Shown here one piece after another: positions 61,949 to 64,000 of a DNA stretch of 64,000 nucleotides. The notes beneath the pieces were generated by a model. It was not told the DNA's origin. It did no database searches and was given only the letters and a program-made list of their open reading frames with translations. This stretch comes from CAYNRG01 sp964399545 (GTDB lineage Bacteria; Bacillota_I; Bacilli_A; Erysipelotrichales; Erysipelotrichaceae): contig CAYNRG010000001.1 in assembly GCA_964399545.1 (NCBI GenBank), positions 186,001 through 250,000 of the forward strand. The letters are read 5' to 3'. Every line of letters begins with the position of its first letter. Positions within the stretch are counted from its first letter, which is position 1. A program made the translations under genes and the position numbers.

Positions 61949-63022
61949 ATGAAAAGAAGAGGACTATTGATACTCTTAGTTACAAGCTTATTTTTAACAG
62001 GCTGTACAGTAAGAAAAAATCAAGTTTCATATACAGTTTATCCAGTAGGATATATAATGAATAGAATAATTGGAGATCGTTTGCAAATTGAGAGTATCCA
62101 AAATGGTGAAATGGTTCAAAGGGCAACACTAAAAGAAAATTATCATGAAATTTTATCGGAGTCAGAAGCATTTTTCCATATTGGGATGTTGGAACCGTAT
62201 ATGACAACGTATAGCAGTAAAATATTAGATACCAAAGTGACGATGAAAGATTTATCTAGTCTAAATGCAATTTACTTATTTCAGCGATATACACCAGTAC
62301 TAGTAGATGGAGAAGTTAGCTTTATTGAATCTCCTTATTATAAAGGGGAGATTTTTGATACGATTGACTACGATAAGCGAGATTTACATTTGTGGATGGA
62401 TCCGATTGCGATGTTGAGTATGTCGAAGGATATTAAAGAGTGGTTAGTTAAAACTTACCCTGAAGATGCTATTATATATGAGGAAAATTTTTCTAGTTTA
62501 GAAAAAGATTTAGTACAGTTAGATGCGGAATATCAAAAATTAAGCTCAAAACTATTTAATGAAGGTCAAGAGATAAAATTTGTATCCATGACATCTTCTT
62601 TTGGAAATTGGCAGAAAACATATGGTATCCAAATATATCCTATTGTTCTTTCAAAGTATGGAGTTTTACCTACAGATGAGCAACTTGAAGCGATTGAAAG
62701 AAGAATTGTTAATGATGGAGTGGTCTATATTGTTTATGAACCGAATATGCCTGAAGATATGGAAAAATTATTTAATGAAATAGAAGAAAAATTTGACTTA
62801 AAAAGGATGGAATTAAGTAATTTGTCTAGTTTGTCCAATCAACAAAGTCAGAATAATAAAGATTATTTGTCACTCATGTATGAAAACTTAGCAACCTTAC
62901 AAGCTATGGCGACACCTATTGTAGGTTACTCTAATGGTCAGAATAATCAAGAGCAACATGATGCTTTTGATAGTAATTTAGATGAAAAGGAATTAGATAC
63001 TGAGGAAGAAGAAAAAGGATAG
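61949..63022 (+). CDS. ZnuA/AdcA-like metal-binding lipoprotein
   Basis: A 357-residue cluster A-I solute-binding lipoprotein. The lipobox is FLTGC (Cys at residue 19). The conserved LHLWMDPIAM segment carries one metal-site His. The usual first-site His after the opening strand (PHDYEP-like) is not visible; that region reads MVQRATLKENYHEIL. The His-rich loop of AdcA is also absent. The C-terminus is acidic (DEKELDTEEEEKG). No znuB/znuC genes are nearby, so it may serve another transporter or another metal. A terminator begins in its stop. Confidence 0.72.
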   Translation: MKRRGLLILLVTSLFLTGCTVRKNQVSYTVYPVGYIMNRIIGDRLQIESIQNGEMVQRATLKENYHEILSESEAFFHIGMLEPYMTTYSSKILDTKVTMKDLSSLNAIYLFQRYTPVLVDGEVSFIESPYYKGEIFDTIDYDKRDLHLWMDPIAMLSMSKDIKEWLVKTYPEDAIIYEENFSSLEKDLVQLDAEYQKLSSKLFNEGQEIKFVSMTSSFGNWQKTYGIQIYPIVLSKYGVLPTDEQLEAIERRIVNDGVVYIVYEPNMPEDMEKLFNEIEEKFDLKRMELSNLSSLSNQQSQNNKDYLSLMYENLATLQAMATPIVGYSNGQNNQEQHDAFDSNLDEKELDTEEEEKG

Positions 63023-63042
63023 ACAAAAAGTCTATCTTTTTG
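63018..63042 (+). terminator. Terminator of the ZnuA-like gene, overlapping its stop
   Basis: Stem GATAGAC (63018-63024) with GTCTATC (63030-63036), then TTTTT. The TAG stop is within the first arm. Confidence 0.8.
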
Positions 63043-63118
63043 TAAAAGAGCAGAAGCATTTTAGAAATGGAAGGAAACCGAATATTTCTAGGATAGAATG
63101 AAGAAGGAGATTAAAAAA

Positions 63119-64000
63119 ATGAAAACAATGTTACTAGTAGATGGGAACTCTATGTTATTTAGAGCGTATTATGCAACAATTTATAGCCGACCAATGACAA
63201 CTTCGAAAGGTATACCAACAAATGCAGTTTATGGTTTTGCAAATATGTTTCATAAAATTTTGGACCAATTATCTCCAGATGCAGTATTGGTGGCTTTCGA
63301 TTCTGGAAAAAAAACTTTTCGTCATGAACTTTTTGAAGATTATAAAGGAGGTAGAAAGGAAACACCAGAAGAGTTAATTGCTCAATTTGGGTTGATTCGA
63401 GATTATCTTGATGCAATGAATATAAAGCGTTGTGAAATACCAATGATTGAAGCAGATGATATTATTGGTTCTGTTGTTAAAAAATATCCGGACTGGGAAA
63501 TTAATGTGTTAAGTAGTGATAAAGATTTACTTCAGTTAATTGATAAAACAACTTCTATTTGGTTAATGAAAAAAGGTATTTCAGAGATGGAGAAAGTAGA
63601 TGAAGAGGGACTTCAAACTATGTTTGGAATCTCTCCAAAGCAAGTTCCAGATTTAAAAGGGTTAATGGGAGATTCTTCAGATAATATTCCAGGAATTCCT
63701 GGAGTTGGAGAAAAAACAGCTTTGAAATTATTGAAAGAATATGGAACAATTGAAAATTTATTTGCTAATAAAGAATCGATTAAGGGAAAGCTAAAAGATA
63801 AAATTGTTGAATTTGAAGAGCAATCACGGTTATCTAAAAAGCTAGCAACTATAAAAAAGGATGTAGAATTAGATTTTGATGCAGAAAGTTGCTTATATAA
63901 TCCTAATTATAAATCCTTAATTAATTTTTATAATCATTTAGAAATGAAAAGTTTTGTGAATAAATTTCAGAACTTTCTCGATGAACCAGAAGAGATTGAA
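63119..64000 (+). CDS. polA: DNA polymerase I, 5' part (runs off the window)
   Basis: The first 294 codons of PolA, open to the last base. The visible part is the 5'-3' exonuclease domain: LLVDGNSMLFRAYYA at the start, AFDSGKKTFRHELFEDYKGG, EADDIIGS, SSDKDLLQLI, and the helix-hairpin-helix region GLMGDSSDNIPGIPGVGEKT. The acidic metal ligands in these blocks look intact. ATG 63119 follows AAGGAGA. The polymerase domain is beyond the window. Confidence 0.95.
   Translation, partial: MKTMLLVDGNSMLFRAYYATIYSRPMTTSKGIPTNAVYGFANMFHKILDQLSPDAVLVAFDSGKKTFRHELFEDYKGGRKETPEELIAQFGLIRDYLDAMNIKRCEIPMIEADDIIGSVVKKYPDWEINVLSSDKDLLQLIDKTTSIWLMKKGISEMEKVDEEGLQTMFGISPKQVPDLKGLMGDSSDNIPGIPGVGEKTALKLLKEYGTIENLFANKESIKGKLKDKIVEFEEQSRLSKKLATIKKDVELDFDAESCLYNPNYKSLINFYNHLEMKSFVNKFQNFLDEPEEIE

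Noticed and set aside
1..64000. CRISPR array, tRNA or rRNA genes, prophage or defence genes
   Set aside because: No regularly spaced repeats, no tRNA or rRNA sequence, and no phage or defence families seen.

Overview
The window is an AT-rich, gene-dense stretch of a low-GC Gram-positive (Firmicutes) chromosome. It is nearly all core housekeeping genes, most of them on the + strand in tightly packed operons. Several points suggest Erysipelotrichia or a relative: the gene order matches the Bacillus rsmE-mtaB-rpsU, ybeY-dgkA-cdd-era-recO-glyS-dnaG-sigA-trmK and murC-ytxG-ytxH-ccpA-tyrS neighbourhoods but is thinned out; RpoD carries a very long Lys-rich N-terminus; and MurE has a DDPR motif. A desulfoferrodoxin suggests an anaerobe. 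The species assignment is an inference, not something the sequence proves.

Layout. 1-2.6 kb: the 3' end of ftsZ, a FemABX/MurM-type ligase on the - strand, and a PHP phosphatase. 2.6-5.4 kb: a methionine T-box leader (AUG specifier at 2714) controlling metN-metI-metQ. 5.6-9.5 kb: a heterodimeric ABC exporter pair plus a DUF523 protein. 9.6-15 kb: a YfhO-type membrane protein, a candidate 39-codon small ORF, a CorC/HlyC-type transporter, and a uracil permease behind a PyrR-type attenuator. 15-28.5 kb: RNA modification, cell-wall, nucleoside and replication/transcription genes (rsmE, mtaB, murE, deoC, rpsU, ybeY, dgkA, cdd, era, recO, glyS, dnaG, rpoD, trmK). 28.5-33.3 kb: rpsT (- strand), fmt, lepA, hemW, rpsO. 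33.3-37.9 kb: a MacB-like ABC transporter with a giant coiled-coil permease, then superoxide reductase. 37.9-38.4 kb: the longest gene-free gap, holding a decayed IS3-family transposase remnant. 38.4-43.4 kb: an LTA-synthase-like enzyme, pnp and trmB. 43.5-49.9 kb: a lipoprotein, a disordered acidic protein with repeated SPIFG/SPIYG motifs, murC, ytxG-like and ytxH-like genes, ccpA, and a tyrosine T-box with tyrS. 49.9-55.3 kb: a lipoprotein, a SpoVB/MurJ-type flippase, ispH (- strand), a DEAD-box helicase, and a small membrane protein (- strand). 55.4-59.9 kb: an amino-sugar island (agaS, an orphan mannose-family PTS EIIA, and on the - strand an AraC regulator and a gatZ/kbaZ-like gene). 60-64 kb: radC, an AI-2E-family permease, a ZnuA-like lipoprotein, and the 5' half of the polA exonuclease region, cut by the window end.

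How it works together. Wall and envelope genes recur: ftsZ, the FemX ligase, murE, murC, the undecaprenol-kinase-type DgkA, the flippase and the LTA-synthase-like enzyme. They are interleaved with translation and replication genes. Control is visible at RNA level (two T-boxes, one PyrR attenuator, a probable rpsO leader) and through CcpA. Promoters often use an extended -10 (TGnTATAAT), and several intrinsic terminators begin inside the stop codon of the gene they end.

I found no CRISPR array, tRNA, rRNA, prophage or defence island. The best candidates for something undescribed are the RpoD Lys-rich extension, the SPIFG-repeat protein upstream of murC, and the small ORF upstream of the CorC-like gene.
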